Origin: Litorivivens lipolytica
Lineage (GTDB): Bacteria > Pseudomonadota > Gammaproteobacteria > Pseudomonadales > Spongiibacteraceae
Length of the DNA stretch: 64,000 nt
Direction of reading: 5' to 3'
Assembly (NCBI RefSeq): GCF_014191715.1
Contig: NZ_JACHWY010000001.1
Coordinates: forward strand, 682,001 to 746,000
The translations under genes and the position numbers were made by a program. The notes below the pieces were generated by a model. The model had not been told where the DNA came from, searched no databases, and worked only from the letters and a program-made list of their open reading frames with translations. Positions 28,368 to 37,656 of the stretch are shown piece by piece (position 1 is the stretch's first letter; each line of letters begins with the position of its first letter).

Positions 28368-28384
28368 TTGGCACGGTCGTTGCT
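28368..28384 (+). promoter_or_regulatory. Sigma-54 (RpoN) promoter of the nitrate transport operon
   Basis: TTGGCACG-GTCG-TTGCT matches the sigma-54 consensus TGGCACG-N4-TTGCW without a mismatch and with exact spacing. Transcription would start near 28394, leaving a leader of about 88 bases before the nrtA ATG. This implies activation by NtrC or a similar enhancer-binding protein under nitrogen limitation. Confidence 0.88.
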
Positions 28385-28481
28385 CTAACTCAAGCCAATA
28401 CAAGACAAACCAGCTGGCATTTTCAGCCGGGCACAAGGACTGCAGCCGAAGGCCCACACAACCAGCACCAAGGAGATTGCT

Positions 28482-29846
28482 ATGTCACTCAGGTATAAAC
28501 AGTGGTTCAAGTCGATCGCAGCGAGCGTGCTGCTCGGCGGCGCCGCATTAACCCAGGCTGCAGAGCCCGAAAAGGAAGAACTGAAATTCGGCTTTATCAA
28601 ACTTACAGACATGGCCCCGCTGGCCATCGCTTACGAAAAAGGCTTTTTTGAAGACGAAGGCCTGTTTGTCACCCTCGAAGCACAAGCCAACTGGAAAGTG
28701 CTACTGGATCGCGTGATTGACGGCCAACTCGATGGCGCGCACATGCTCGCCGGTCAGCCGCTCGGTGCCACCATCGGCTTCGGCACGCAGGCACATATCA
28801 TTACCGCCTTTAGCATGGATCTGAACGGCAACGGGATCACGGTTTCCAACGATATCTGGGAACAGATGAAACCGAACATTCCCAAACAGGCGGATGGCAA
28901 ACCGGTTCATCCGATTAAAGCCGACTACCTAAAACCCGTGGTCGAAAAATACAAGGCCGAAGGCAAACCCTTCAAAATGGGCATGGTATTCCCCGTCTCC
29001 ACTCACAACTACGAGCTGCGCTACTGGCTGGCTGCCGGTGGCATTCACCCCGGTTACTATGCCCCGAAAAAAGGCGACACCAGCGGCATGATCGACGCCG
29101 ACGCGCAATTGTCGGTAACGCCGCCACCGCAGATGCCCTCCACCATGGAAGCCGGCACCATTTACGGCTACTGCGTGGGTGAACCCTGGAACCAGCAAGC
29201 GGTGTTCAAGGGCATCGGCGTACCGGTCATCACCGATTATGAAATCTGGAAGGACAACCCTGAAAAAGTCTTTGGCGTCAGTAAGGAGTGGGCTGACAAG
29301 TATCCGCAGACCCATATCGCAGTCGTAAAAGCCATGATTCGCGCTGCCAAATGGTTGGATGTAAACAACAACGCCAACCGTCCGGAAGCGGTAAAAATTC
29401 TTTCCAAACCCTACTACGTAGGCGCCGACGCTGAGGTCATTGCCAACTCCATGACCGGCACCTTCGAGTATGAAAAAGGCGACAAGCGTCCGGTTCCCGA
29501 CTTCAACGTGTTCTTCCGATATAACGCAACTTACCCCTACTACTCCGATGCGATCTGGTATCTGACCCAGATGCGCCGCTGGGGCCAGATCGCCGAGCAC
29601 AAGCCCGACAGCTGGTATATGGAGACGGCCAAGAAGGTCTATCGCCCGGATATCTACCGCGCCGCCGCTGAAGAACTGATCGTCGATGGCGTTATGCAAG
29701 CCAGCGACTTTCCGGATTTCGCCAAGGAGACCGGCTTTAAACCGCCACAAAAAGAATTTATTGATGGCGTGACCTATGACGGCACCAAGCCCAACGACTA
29801 CCTCGGCAAATTCAAGATCGGACTGAAAGGCAAGGACGAGGTTTAA
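28482..29846 (+). CDS. nrtA: Nitrate/nitrite ABC transporter substrate-binding protein (NrtA type)
   Basis: A 454-residue periplasmic binding protein of the NrtA/CmpA family. The N-terminus is a Sec signal peptide, likely cleaved after LTQAA. The mature protein has the family features [40 protein letters not shown] and [20 protein letters not shown]. Nitrate or nitrite is the likely ligand, although bicarbonate-binding CmpA is close in sequence; the NasS-like gene in the same operon favours nitrate. A strong ribosome site (AAGGAG) precedes the ATG, and a terminator-like hairpin follows the gene, which may make this product more abundant than the permease. Confidence 0.9.
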   Translation: MSLRYKQWFKSIAASVLLGGAALTQAAEPEKEELKFGFIKLTDMAPLAIAYEKGFFEDEGLFVTLEAQANWKVLLDRVIDGQLDGAHMLAGQPLGATIGFGTQAHIITAFSMDLNGNGITVSNDIWEQMKPNIPKQADGKPVHPIKADYLKPVVEKYKAEGKPFKMGMVFPVSTHNYELRYWLAAGGIHPGYYAPKKGDTSGMIDADAQLSVTPPPQMPSTMEAGTIYGYCVGEPWNQQAVFKGIGVPVITDYEIWKDNPEKVFGVSKEWADKYPQTHIAVVKAMIRAAKWLDVNNNANRPEAVKILSKPYYVGADAEVIANSMTGTFEYEKGDKRPVPDFNVFFRYNATYPYYSDAIWYLTQMRRWGQIAEHKPDSWYMETAKKVYRPDIYRAAAEELIVDGVMQASDFPDFAKETGFKPPQKEFIDGVTYDGTKPNDYLGKFKIGLKGKDEV

Positions 29847-29853
29847 GACTCAT

Positions 29854-29877
29854 AAAGGCGCGGTTCGCCGCGCTTTT
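29854..29877 (+). terminator. Intercistronic terminator-like hairpin after nrtA
   Basis: GCGCGG-TTCG-CCGCGC, extended by A-T pairs to about ten base pairs, is followed by TTTTC. It sits between nrtA and nrtB and would partly terminate transcription or stabilise the nrtA message. Confidence 0.65.
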
Positions 29878-29899
29878 CTTGCCTTGTTAGGGAGACATC

Positions 29900-30919
29900 A
29901 TGTTTAAACAAAAAACCATCGGATTCTTTGAGGTTGCAGGCTTTCGCTGGATGGTGCCGGTGGTCAAACTGGCCTTCTGGGAAGACCCGAAAGAACAATC
30001 ACGGCAGCTGGGCAACCTGCTGGGCCTGCCGCTGCTGGCCATCGCCCTCTTCCTGTTTTTCTGGGCCGCCGGTGCCGCCCAGGTAGATACCAGCCTCGGT
30101 AAATTGCCAGGCCCGAGTGCCGTCCTCGATGCCGGCAAAACGCTTTACGCCGAGCATAAAGAAGAGCGCGCCAAAGAGGCGGCCTTCTACGAGCGCCAGG
30201 AAAAACGGCATGCGAAAAAACTGGAGCGCAACCCTGACGCAGAACTTAAATGGCGCAACTACACCGGCAACGCCACCTTTATCGACCAGATTTTTACCAG
30301 CCTGAAAACCGTTTTCACAGGCTTTCTTCTTGCCTCGGTGATTGCCGTACCCGTGGGTATTGCCTGCGGCCTTAGCCCCGGTCTGAATACCGCGATATCG
30401 CCCATCATCCAAATTTTAAAACCGGTTTCGCCACTGGCCTGGCTGCCCATCGTCACCATGGTGGTGAGCGCAGTGTATATCAGCGATGACCCGCTGTTTG
30501 CCAAATCTTTTGTCAATTCGGCGATCACCGTGACTCTCTGCTGTATGTGGCCAACGCTGATCAATACCGCCGTGGGCGTTGCCAATATCGACAAGGATCT
30601 GATCAACGTCGGCCGCGTGATTCGCCTCGGCTGGATAACTCGCGTGCGCAAGATCGCCATTCCAGCCGCCCTGCCCATGATTTTCACCGGCCTGCGAATC
30701 TCACTCGGCATAGGCTGGATGGTACTGATTGCCGCTGAGATGCTCGCTCAAAACCCCGGGCTTGGAAAATTCGTCTGGGATGAATTCCAGAACGGCAGCT
30801 CGCAATCCCTCGCGCGCATTATGTTTGCCGTCGTCACCATTGGCTTTATTGGCTTTGTCCTCGACTGGCTAATGCTGACACTGCAAAAACTAATTTCTCA
30901 CGAAGACGTAAAAAGCTGA
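29900..30919 (+). CDS. nrtB: Nitrate/nitrite ABC transporter permease (NrtB type)
   Basis: A 339-residue inner-membrane permease. One membrane segment at about 42-60 is followed by a charged periplasmic or cytoplasmic loop rich in Lys/Glu (about 80-125), then five or six segments with the cytoplasmic coupling motif NVGRVIRLGWITRVRKIAIP and the NrtB motif KPVSPLAWLPIVTMVVSA. The long charged insert is longer than in cyanobacterial NrtB but common in proteobacteria. It is the second gene of the sigma-54 operon, with GGGAG ahead of its ATG. Confidence 0.9.
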   Translation: MFKQKTIGFFEVAGFRWMVPVVKLAFWEDPKEQSRQLGNLLGLPLLAIALFLFFWAAGAAQVDTSLGKLPGPSAVLDAGKTLYAEHKEERAKEAAFYERQEKRHAKKLERNPDAELKWRNYTGNATFIDQIFTSLKTVFTGFLLASVIAVPVGIACGLSPGLNTAISPIIQILKPVSPLAWLPIVTMVVSAVYISDDPLFAKSFVNSAITVTLCCMWPTLINTAVGVANIDKDLINVGRVIRLGWITRVRKIAIPAALPMIFTGLRISLGIGWMVLIAAEMLAQNPGLGKFVWDEFQNGSSQSLARIMFAVVTIGFIGFVLDWLMLTLQKLISHEDVKS

Positions 30920-30936
30920 TCTTAAAGGAGCAGACC

Positions 30937-31794
30937 ATGAACCCCTATGTCGACCTGTCACACCTGACCATGGAATTCCCGACACCCAAGGGCCCCTTCT
31001 GCGCCTTGGATAAGGTCAACCTGAAAATTCAGAAGGGGGAATTTATTTCCCTGATCGGCCATTCCGGCTGCGGCAAATCTACCGTGCTCAATATTATCGC
31101 CGGCCTCTACCAAGCGACCAAAGGCGCGGTGGTGCTTGAGGGCAAGGAAGTCAACGAACCGGGCCCGGAGCGCGCGGTGGTGTTTCAGAATCACTCGCTG
31201 TTTCCGTGGCTCACCGCTTACGAAAATATCGAGATCGCGGTTAAACAGGTGTTTAAAGGGCAGAAATCCAAAGCGGAAATCCGCGATTGGGTTATGCATA
31301 ACCTCACACTCGCGCACATGGAGCACGCCGCCCATAAATATCCGGCGGAGCTCTCTGGCGGTATGAAACAGCGTATTGGTATCGCCCGGGCGCTGGCGAT
31401 GGAACCCAAAGTGCTATTGATGGACGAACCCTTTGGCGCACTGGACGCCCTCACCCGCGCTCACCTGCAGGATTCACTCATGGAAATCCAGACCGAGCTA
31501 AACAATACAGTAGTGATGATCACTCACGACGTCGATGAAGCCGTACTGCTGTCTGATCGCATCGTGATGATGACCAACGGTCCGGCAGCGACCATCGGTG
31601 AAGTCCTCGATATTGATCTGGAGCGTCCCCGGGATCGCCTTACCCTCGCCAGCGATGCCCACTACAACGAGTACCGCGCCGCCGTACTGCGGTTTTTGCA
31701 TCAGAAGCACTCCAATCCAGCTCAGAAAAAATCTGACAGCAAGCCAAAAGATAAAAGCGAAGGATCGGACAACGCCTTGGGTCAGGCCGCATGA
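30937..31794 (+). CDS. nrtC: Nitrate/nitrite ABC transporter ATP-binding protein
   Basis: A 285-residue ATPase of the NrtC/NrtD/SsuB group. Walker A is GHSGCGKSTVLNIIAG, the signature ELSGGMKQRIGIARAL and Walker B VLLMDEPFGALDALTR. It lacks the extra NrtA-like C-terminal domain that cyanobacterial NrtC carries, so it resembles NrtD or NasD; the symbol is approximate. The C-terminal tail is Lys/Ser/Asp-rich. Its stop overlaps the start of the NasS-like gene, so the transporter and sensor are translated as one unit. Confidence 0.88.
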   Translation: MNPYVDLSHLTMEFPTPKGPFCALDKVNLKIQKGEFISLIGHSGCGKSTVLNIIAGLYQATKGAVVLEGKEVNEPGPERAVVFQNHSLFPWLTAYENIEIAVKQVFKGQKSKAEIRDWVMHNLTLAHMEHAAHKYPAELSGGMKQRIGIARALAMEPKVLLMDEPFGALDALTRAHLQDSLMEIQTELNNTVVMITHDVDEAVLLSDRIVMMTNGPAATIGEVLDIDLERPRDRLTLASDAHYNEYRAAVLRFLHQKHSNPAQKKSDSKPKDKSEGSDNALGQAA

Positions 31795-33077
31795 AAATAC
31801 CCCGCGTGGAATCCCTGGAAAAGCAGCAGCTCACACTCGGTTACATTCCGCTGACCGATTGCGCTCCCTTTGCGGTCGCCAAGGAGAAAGGCTTTTTTGA
31901 GGAACAGGGTCTCGAGGTCACATTGAGTCGCGAACACTCCTGGGCCAGTATCAGAGATAAAGTCAGCCTTGGCGTACACGATGGCGCGCAGATGCTGGCC
32001 AGCATGCCGGTGGCGGCTCGGCTTGGCGTGGCCGGCCCGCGGCTGGATATGGTGACGGCATTTGTTCTCGACTTGAACGGCAACGCCATCACGCTGAGTA
32101 ACCGACTCTATGAGGCCGTTGTCGCCACCGACCCTGACGCCGCCTTCTCTGCCCTTGCGGCAACCCAAGCCCTGAATCTGGTGATTCGTGCCAATGCCCA
32201 AAATAAACGCCCCAAGTTGCGTTTTGGTGTCGTCTTTCCCGTATCAACCCAGAACTACGAGCTGCGCTACTGGCTGGGCTGTGGTGGCACCAACCCGGAT
32301 CTCGATATCGAGATTGTGGTGATTCCGCCGCCGGACATGGTCGATCACTTGAAATCCGGGGATATAGACGGCTACTGCGTGGGCGAACCCTGGAATACGG
32401 TGGCCGTGCGAGCCGGTCTTGGCCACGTGGTGGCAACCAAATACGAGCTGTGGAATAACAGCCCGGAAAAAGTGTTTGCCGTAGCCAAGCGCTGGGCTGA
32501 TGAACACCCCGAGACGCATAAAGCCGTTTTACGCGCGTTGATGAAAGCCTGCGCGTGGCTGGATCAAAGTGAAAACCGCCTGGTCGCGGCAGAGATTCTA
32601 ACCGAGCGCGGTTACATTGATCAGGGGCTGGAGACGGTTGCCCTGTCTCTGTGCGGTATCAGCCAAAGGCACCCGGACAGACCGCCGGAAGACGCGCCAG
32701 ATTTTCATGTGTTTAATCGCTACAGCGCAAACTTTCCCTGGCTCAATCAGGCGGAATGGTACATCGCTGAGATGTATCGCTGGGGCCAATTGCGTAACCC
32801 CGTCAGTATCAGCAGTATTGCCGAGCAGGTGTATCTGCCCACGTTTTATCGCGAGGTGGCGAGCGAAATCGGCGCGCCCTGCCCGGCGATCAACCGTAAG
32901 ACAGAGGGCAATCTCAGCCCGCAAATGTTGCAGAATTTTGCGCCCCACCTCGGGCCCAATCAGTTTATCGATGGCAAGCGTTTCGATGTGGGCAAGGTGC
33001 TCGGCTACCTTGAGCAGCACGAACTCAGTCAAGCCAACATACGTGAATTAAGGCAAAGCAATGAAACGATCGGCTAA
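31791..33077 (+). CDS. nasS: NasS-like cytoplasmic nitrate sensor
   Basis: A 428-residue homologue of the NrtA binding proteins but with no signal peptide, starting MKIPRVESLEKQQLTLGYIP. This is the hallmark of NasS, which holds the antiterminator NasT inactive until nitrate or nitrite binds. Family features include [39 protein letters not shown] and PNFLWLNQAEWY-like segments near residue 315. It overlaps nrtC upstream and the NasT-like gene downstream by 17 bases. The function is inferred from family and neighbours; its partner here is unusual (see next gene). Confidence 0.87.
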   Translation: MKIPRVESLEKQQLTLGYIPLTDCAPFAVAKEKGFFEEQGLEVTLSREHSWASIRDKVSLGVHDGAQMLASMPVAARLGVAGPRLDMVTAFVLDLNGNAITLSNRLYEAVVATDPDAAFSALAATQALNLVIRANAQNKRPKLRFGVVFPVSTQNYELRYWLGCGGTNPDLDIEIVVIPPPDMVDHLKSGDIDGYCVGEPWNTVAVRAGLGHVVATKYELWNNSPEKVFAVAKRWADEHPETHKAVLRALMKACAWLDQSENRLVAAEILTERGYIDQGLETVALSLCGISQRHPDRPPEDAPDFHVFNRYSANFPWLNQAEWYIAEMYRWGQLRNPVSISSIAEQVYLPTFYREVASEIGAPCPAINRKTEGNLSPQMLQNFAPHLGPNQFIDGKRFDVGKVLGYLEQHELSQANIRELRQSNETIG

Positions 33078-33519
33078 AGCTCCACTGCGCGCGCTGATGG
33101 TCGGCGTCGATGGACCGCGCTCCGAAAAACTGTTCCAACTGCTGGCCAATGTCGGTATTGAATTGATTCCGCGCAGCGTGTCGGAAGACAGCCTTTATAA
33201 GTTACTGCAGGAACTGCAGCCAGAGCTGATCTTTGTAGACGTCAATTCCACTGCTCGAGATACCCTGGAGCATGTGGTGTCGTCCCACCCCGCGCTGCCA
33301 CAGCCTGTGGTGAGCGCCGATGGTGACCTGCGCATCAGCCTGCGACGTCTGGCGGGTGATATCGGCATCAGTCTGTATGTCAGCGAACGGGTTTCACCCT
33401 GTCTACTGCAGGCGCTAATCGATATTACGATCAGCCATTGCCATAGCATTGGAGTATTGGAACAGGAGCTGGCCTTGCTGGCGGACAACAGCGAGATAAT
33501 GGTCGCTGCGCTGCACTAA
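33061..33519 (+). CDS. NasT-like receiver protein lacking the ANTAR domain
   Basis: A 152-residue protein resembling the N-terminal pseudo-receiver of NasT: LRALMVGVDGPRSEKLFQLL, the acidic position D60 in LIFVDVNSTARDTLEHV, and the linker helix ending CHSIGVLEQELALLADN. NasT normally continues about 45 more residues into an ANTAR three-helix RNA-binding domain; here a stop follows 12 residues after the start of the coiled linker and nothing in any frame downstream resembles ANTAR before the convergent miaE gene. It overlaps the NasS-like gene, as nasT does. It may bind NasS but cannot be expected to bind RNA. I leave the symbol empty for that reason. Confidence 0.8.
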   Translation: MKRSAKAPLRALMVGVDGPRSEKLFQLLANVGIELIPRSVSEDSLYKLLQELQPELIFVDVNSTARDTLEHVVSSHPALPQPVVSADGDLRISLRRLAGDIGISLYVSERVSPCLLQALIDITISHCHSIGVLEQELALLADNSEIMVAALH

Positions 33520-33529
33520 ATCCCGAATT

Positions 33530-34156
33530 CTAGTTCAGTGGCCCGCTGTGGAAGCGAAACTCGCGGTCTGGCGCCTGAATCAGTTCAGCCTCTTTTTCGG
33601 CGAAAAAGGCGACCCGCCGGTCAACCTCGGCGGCGTCAACCCCCGCCTCCTTGGCATATTGTTTGGCCAGCTTCAGGTAATCCATAAAGTGGCGGGATTC
33701 CGAGCGCAGCAGTGAGCGATAGAATTCGGCCAGCTCCTCATCCAATAGTGGCGCGAGGCTGTCGAAACGTTCACAGGAGCGGGCCTCGATAAACGCCCCC
33801 ACAATCAGCACATCGATCAGCTTGCCCGGCTCAGACGTGCGCATATGCTCGCGCAAACCACCCGCGTAGCGGGCGGAACTGAGCTGAACGTAGTCCACAT
33901 TGCGCTGCTGCATAATGGCCAGCACCTGCTCGAAGTGACGCAGCTCTTCTCGGGCCAGCTTCGACATACGCGTCAGCAGGTCCGGTTTATCCACATAGCG
34001 ATACATCAGGTTCAGCGCCGTCGACGCTGCTTTCTTCTCGCAATTTGCATGATCAATCAACAAGATAGACTGATTTTCTAAAGCGGTTTGGAGCCATGCT
34101 TGCGGGGTTTCACAGGCGAGAAAATCTTTGACGGGCTGGATATCAACGGTTTTCAT
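33530..34156 (-). CDS. miaE: tRNA 2-methylthio-N6-isopentenyladenosine-37 hydroxylase
   Basis: A non-heme di-iron monooxygenase of about 208 residues that hydroxylates ms2i6A37 in tRNAs reading UNN codons. The start at 34156 gives MKTVDIQPVKDFLACETPQAW; an ATG three codons earlier is also possible. Iron-ligand motifs are LAREELRHFEQVLAIM and LLRSESRHFMDYLKLA, with additional helices carrying DHANCEKKAAS and VGAFIEARSCERF. It converges on the NasT-like gene, with only ten bases between, and is otherwise unlinked to nitrogen metabolism. Confidence 0.93.
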   Translation of the reverse strand: MKTVDIQPVKDFLACETPQAWLQTALENQSILLIDHANCEKKAASTALNLMYRYVDKPDLLTRMSKLAREELRHFEQVLAIMQQRNVDYVQLSSARYAGGLREHMRTSEPGKLIDVLIVGAFIEARSCERFDSLAPLLDEELAEFYRSLLRSESRHFMDYLKLAKQYAKEAGVDAAEVDRRVAFFAEKEAELIQAPDREFRFHSGPLN

Positions 34157-34225
34157 TGCAAACAACAGTTCGTGGACTTGGGCGAGGCGCGGAGTATATC
34201 AGACCCGACGCCCTGACCCCCGATC

Positions 34226-34696
34226 TCAGACTACTTTCATATAGCGATCGTAGTGAGCCTCGGACAGGATATAAAACTCCCGGTCGATCATATCCCTTAG
34301 CTGAGTCAACGGCACATCGCGGTATTGGGCATCAATCGCCAGGCCAAACTCGGCCGGGTCTTTGATCTGGGCGGCGCCCGCTTTCAACAAGGCAAAGGCC
34401 CAAACCTCAGGTCGTTTGTGCGGTTTAAAGCGAATCTGTTGTACCTGCATTTGCCATTCCAGCAGGCCGGCATCGACGATGCGGAGTTTATTGCCGACCA
34501 CTTGAGACAAAAAATCGTCCAATCGCCGGTCTATAGCCTGCTTCTGCTCCTCGTTGTACCCATTCCAGTCAATCACCTCATGCGAAAACCGCTTGCAGCC
34601 ACGGCAGACGCTGTCGCCCAGCGCCGTCGAGCAGACGCCAATACAGGGGGTGGTAACACGGGGCAGAACATTCTGGCGCGCAGGGGGCGGACTCAC
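34226..34696 (-). CDS. DUF1289 domain protein
   Basis: A 156-residue cytoplasmic protein. The N-terminal DUF1289 motif holds four cysteines (CIGVC and CRGC in TPCIGVCSTALGDSVCRGCK), suggesting a metal or Fe-S site, followed by FSHEVIDWNGYNEEQK. The C-terminal half (LRIVDAGLLEWQMQVQQIRF to LSEAHYDRYMKVV) is typical of the longer version seen in pseudomonads. No function is established. It is divergent from acnB and transcribed towards miaE. Confidence 0.8.
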   Translation of the reverse strand: MSPPPARQNVLPRVTTPCIGVCSTALGDSVCRGCKRFSHEVIDWNGYNEEQKQAIDRRLDDFLSQVVGNKLRIVDAGLLEWQMQVQQIRFKPHKRPEVWAFALLKAGAAQIKDPAEFGLAIDAQYRDVPLTQLRDMIDREFYILSEAHYDRYMKVV

Positions 34697-34786
34697 GAGG
34701 GAAAGATCTCCGGTTTATTCACGGCAAAAACGGCGGCTATAACGGTAACTGTCCCGGTCCTGAGTGACAAGTCCTGCCTTTGCCTC

Positions 34787-34815
34787 TTAGCGAACTGGTT
34801 GATTTACAGTATAAT
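34787..34815 (+). promoter_or_regulatory. Candidate acnB promoter
   Basis: A perfect -10 box TATAAT (34810-34815) is preceded at 17 bases by TTAGCG (34787-34792), a weak -35. The leader to the acnB GTG would be about 95 bases. The -10 alone is the firm part. Confidence 0.5.
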
Positions 34816-34914
34816 TGCGCACCTTTCGACGTCGATGATGGGCATCGATAGCCCCGGCTGCCGGCGATCCCGGCGGCTTCAGGGTACCGAAATTGCGACC
34901 AGAGGAGCTTAACT

Positions 34915-37527
34915 GTGCTTGAAGCCTACCGTGAACACGTTGCCGAGCGTGCCGCACTGGGAATTCCCCCGAAACCCCTGAATCCCGAGCAAGTCGCCGC
35001 CTTGGTGGAACTGCTGAAAAACCCACCTGCCGGTGAAGAAGATACCCTGGTAGAACTGATCTCCGAGCGCGTTCCGCCCGGTGTTGACGAAGCTGCTTAC
35101 GTTAAAGCGGGCTTCCTGTCTGCCATCGTTAAAGGTGAAGCCAGCTCTCCCCTGATCGACCGATCCAAAGCCGTTACCCTGCTGGGCAACATGCACGGCG
35201 GTTACAACATTGCCACTCTGGTGGAGCTGCTGGACGACGCGGAACTGGCTGCCCAGGCTGCCGAAGAACTCAAGCACACACTGCTGATGTTCGACGCCTT
35301 CCACGACGTGGAAGAAAAAGCTAAAGCCGGTAACGAACACGCCAAAGCCGTACTGCAAAGCTGGGCCGATGGCGAGTGGTTCACCAAGCGTGACAAGGTT
35401 GCCGAGTCCATCAAGGTTGCCATCTTTAAAGTAACCGGTGAGACCAACACCGACGACCTGTCCCCTGCCCCCGATGCCTGGAGCCGCCCGGATATCCCCC
35501 TGCACGCGCTGGCCATGTACAAGATGAAGCGCGACGGTCTGGAACCCGAAGAACCCGGCGTTCGCGGCCCGATGGCTCAGATCAAGGAAATCCAGGACAA
35601 GGGTCTGCCCGTTGCCTTCGTTGGCGACGTTGTCGGCACCGGCTCTTCACGTAAGTCAGCCACTAACTCTGTACTGTGGTTCTTCGGTGAAGATATGCCC
35701 GGGACCCCGAACAAGAAATCCGGCGGCATTTGTATCGGCAACAAGGTTGCCCCGATTTTCTACAACACCATGGAAGACGCCGGCGCGCTGGTTTTTGAAG
35801 CCCCCGTTGACGATCTGAACATGGGCGACATCGTTGAGATCCGCCCCTACGACGGCAAGATTCTGAACGAAGCCGGCGAAACCATTTCCGAGTTCGCTTT
35901 GAAATCCGATGTACTGCTGGACGAAGTGCAGGCCGGCGGTCGTATCAACCTGATCATCGGTCGCGGTCTGACCACCAAGGCGCGCGAGTCTCTGGGTCTG
36001 CCCGAGTCTGATCTGTTCCGCAAGCCAGAAGCCCCCGCGGAAAGCAACAAAGGCTTCACTCTGGCTCAGAAAATGGTTGGTAAAGCTTGTGGCGTTGAGG
36101 GCATCCGCCCCGGCACTTACTGCGAGCCGCGCATGACCACCGTGGGTTCTCAGGACACCACTGGCCCGATGACCCGCGACGAACTGAAAGATCTGGCCTG
36201 CCTCGGCTTCTCTGCCGACCTGACCATGCAGTCTTTCTGTCACACCGCGGCTTACCCCAAGCCCGTGGATATTGACACGCAGCACACCCTGCCGGACTTC
36301 ATCATGACCCGTGGCGGTGTTTCCCTGCGCCCCGGCGACGGCATCATCCACAGCTGGCTGAACCGCATGCTGCTGCCTGACACCGTCGGCACCGGTGGCG
36401 ACTCTCACACCCGTTTTCCGATGGGAATCTCCTTCCCGGCCGGTTCCGGTCTGGTGGCCTTTGCTGCTGCCACCGGTGTTATGCCGCTGGATATGCCTGA
36501 ATCGGTACTGGTGCGCTTCAAGGGCAAAATGCAGCCCGGCATCACCCTGCGCGATCTGGTTCATGCCATTCCTTACTACGCGATTCAGGAAGGCCTGCTG
36601 ACCGTTGAGAAGAAAGGCAAGAAGAACATCTTCTCTGGCCGCATTCTCGAGATCGAAGGTCTGGAGCACCTGACTGCCGAGCAAGCCTTCGAGCTGTCTG
36701 ATGCCTCTGCCGAGCGCTCTGCTGCCGGTTGTACCATCAAGCTGAGCGAAGAATCCGTTGCCGAGTACCTGCGTTCCAACATCACCCTGCTGCGCTGGAT
36801 GATCAGCGAAGGCTACGGTGACAAGCGCACCCTCGAGCGCCGCGCTCGCAAGATGGAAGAGTGGCTGGCCAACCCCGAGCTGATGGAAGCCGACAAAGAC
36901 GCCGAGTACGCCGCCGTGATCGAAATCGATCTGGCTGACGTGACCGAGCCGGTTGTCTGCTGCCCGAACGATCCGGACGACGCCAAGAAACTGTCTGAAG
37001 TGGCAGGCGATAAGGTTGACGAAATCTTTATCGGTTCGTGCATGACCAACATCGGTCACTTCCGCGCCGCCGGTAAACTGCTCGACGCCCACAAAGGCGG
37101 TATCTCCACCCGCATGTGGCTGTCTCCGCCGACCAAGATGGACGAGCACACCCTCATGGAAGAAGGCTACTACAACATCTTCGGCCGCGCCGGTGCACGT
37201 ATGGAAATGCCGGGCTGCTCACTGTGCATGGGTAACCAGGCACGTGTGGCTCCGGGCAGCACCGTACTGTCTACCTCGACCCGTAACTTCCCGAACCGTC
37301 TGGGCGATGGCTCCAACGTCTACCTGACTTCAGCCGAACTGGCTGCAGTTGGCGCGATTCTGGGCAAACTGCCGACGCCGGAAGAGTACCTGCAGTACGC
37401 TGAGAAGCTGGATTCCATGTCCAGCGAAATCTACCGCTACATGAACTTTGATCAGATTGCAGAGTTCCAGAAAGGCGCCGAAGAAGGTGCCCGTATCGCA
37501 GCGGTGGAGATTCAGGAAGTCGCCTGA
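34915..37527 (+). CDS. acnB: Aconitate hydratase B
   Basis: An 870-residue AcnB-type aconitase interconverting citrate and isocitrate and also able to hydrate 2-methylaconitate. The start codon is GTG at 34915, giving the family start [15 protein letters not shown]; the ribosome site GAGGAG lies just ahead. The N-terminal HEAT-like and swivel domains are followed by the catalytic domain. The 4Fe-4S ligands lie in [10 protein letters not shown] (near 442), [17 protein letters not shown] and [12 protein letters not shown]. Its own terminator follows. It feeds isocitrate to Icd, encoded 16 kb upstream. Confidence 0.96.
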   Translation: MLEAYREHVAERAALGIPPKPLNPEQVAALVELLKNPPAGEEDTLVELISERVPPGVDEAAYVKAGFLSAIVKGEASSPLIDRSKAVTLLGNMHGGYNIATLVELLDDAELAAQAAEELKHTLLMFDAFHDVEEKAKAGNEHAKAVLQSWADGEWFTKRDKVAESIKVAIFKVTGETNTDDLSPAPDAWSRPDIPLHALAMYKMKRDGLEPEEPGVRGPMAQIKEIQDKGLPVAFVGDVVGTGSSRKSATNSVLWFFGEDMPGTPNKKSGGICIGNKVAPIFYNTMEDAGALVFEAPVDDLNMGDIVEIRPYDGKILNEAGETISEFALKSDVLLDEVQAGGRINLIIGRGLTTKARESLGLPESDLFRKPEAPAESNKGFTLAQKMVGKACGVEGIRPGTYCEPRMTTVGSQDTTGPMTRDELKDLACLGFSADLTMQSFCHTAAYPKPVDIDTQHTLPDFIMTRGGVSLRPGDGIIHSWLNRMLLPDTVGTGGDSHTRFPMGISFPAGSGLVAFAAATGVMPLDMPESVLVRFKGKMQPGITLRDLVHAIPYYAIQEGLLTVEKKGKKNIFSGRILEIEGLEHLTAEQAFELSDASAERSAAGCTIKLSEESVAEYLRSNITLLRWMISEGYGDKRTLERRARKMEEWLANPELMEADKDAEYAAVIEIDLADVTEPVVCCPNDPDDAKKLSEVAGDKVDEIFIGSCMTNIGHFRAAGKLLDAHKGGISTRMWLSPPTKMDEHTLMEEGYYNIFGRAGARMEMPGCSLCMGNQARVAPGSTVLSTSTRNFPNRLGDGSNVYLTSAELAAVGAILGKLPTPEEYLQYAEKLDSMSSEIYRYMNFDQIAEFQKGAEEGARIAAVEIQEVA

Positions 37528-37548
37528 TAATCAGCCCTTGCTAGACTA

Positions 37549-37572
37549 AGCCCGCCTAGTGCGGGCTTTTTT
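37549..37572 (+). terminator. Intrinsic terminator of acnB
   Basis: AGCCCGC-CTAGT-GCGGGCT forms a seven base-pair GC-rich stem followed by six T residues, 22 bases after the acnB stop. Confidence 0.85.
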
Positions 37573-37656
37573 GTGTCTGTATAAACCCCCTAAAGCTGCG
37601 ATCTCAGTCCGAATCCCGTATTATCAAAGACACTATCGAGCGATGGAGCGAACCGA

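Larger units (their letters stand above)
28133..28481. other. Divergent regulatory region between modB and nrtA
   Basis: This gene-free stretch of about 350 bases separates the divergent mod and nrt operons. It holds an inverted repeat GTGCG-TGAT-CGCAC (28180-28193), a likely NtrC site (28222-28238), an NtrC-like half-site TGCACCA (28268-28274), the sigma-54 promoter and the nrtA leader. I see no ModE-type operator. Confidence 0.6.

Noticed and set aside
28414-28430. Hairpin CTGGC/GCCGG in the nrtA leader as an ANTAR target
   Set aside because: It has a five base-pair stem with a G-T pair, a seven-base loop and no second hairpin, so it does not meet the known two-hexaloop form.
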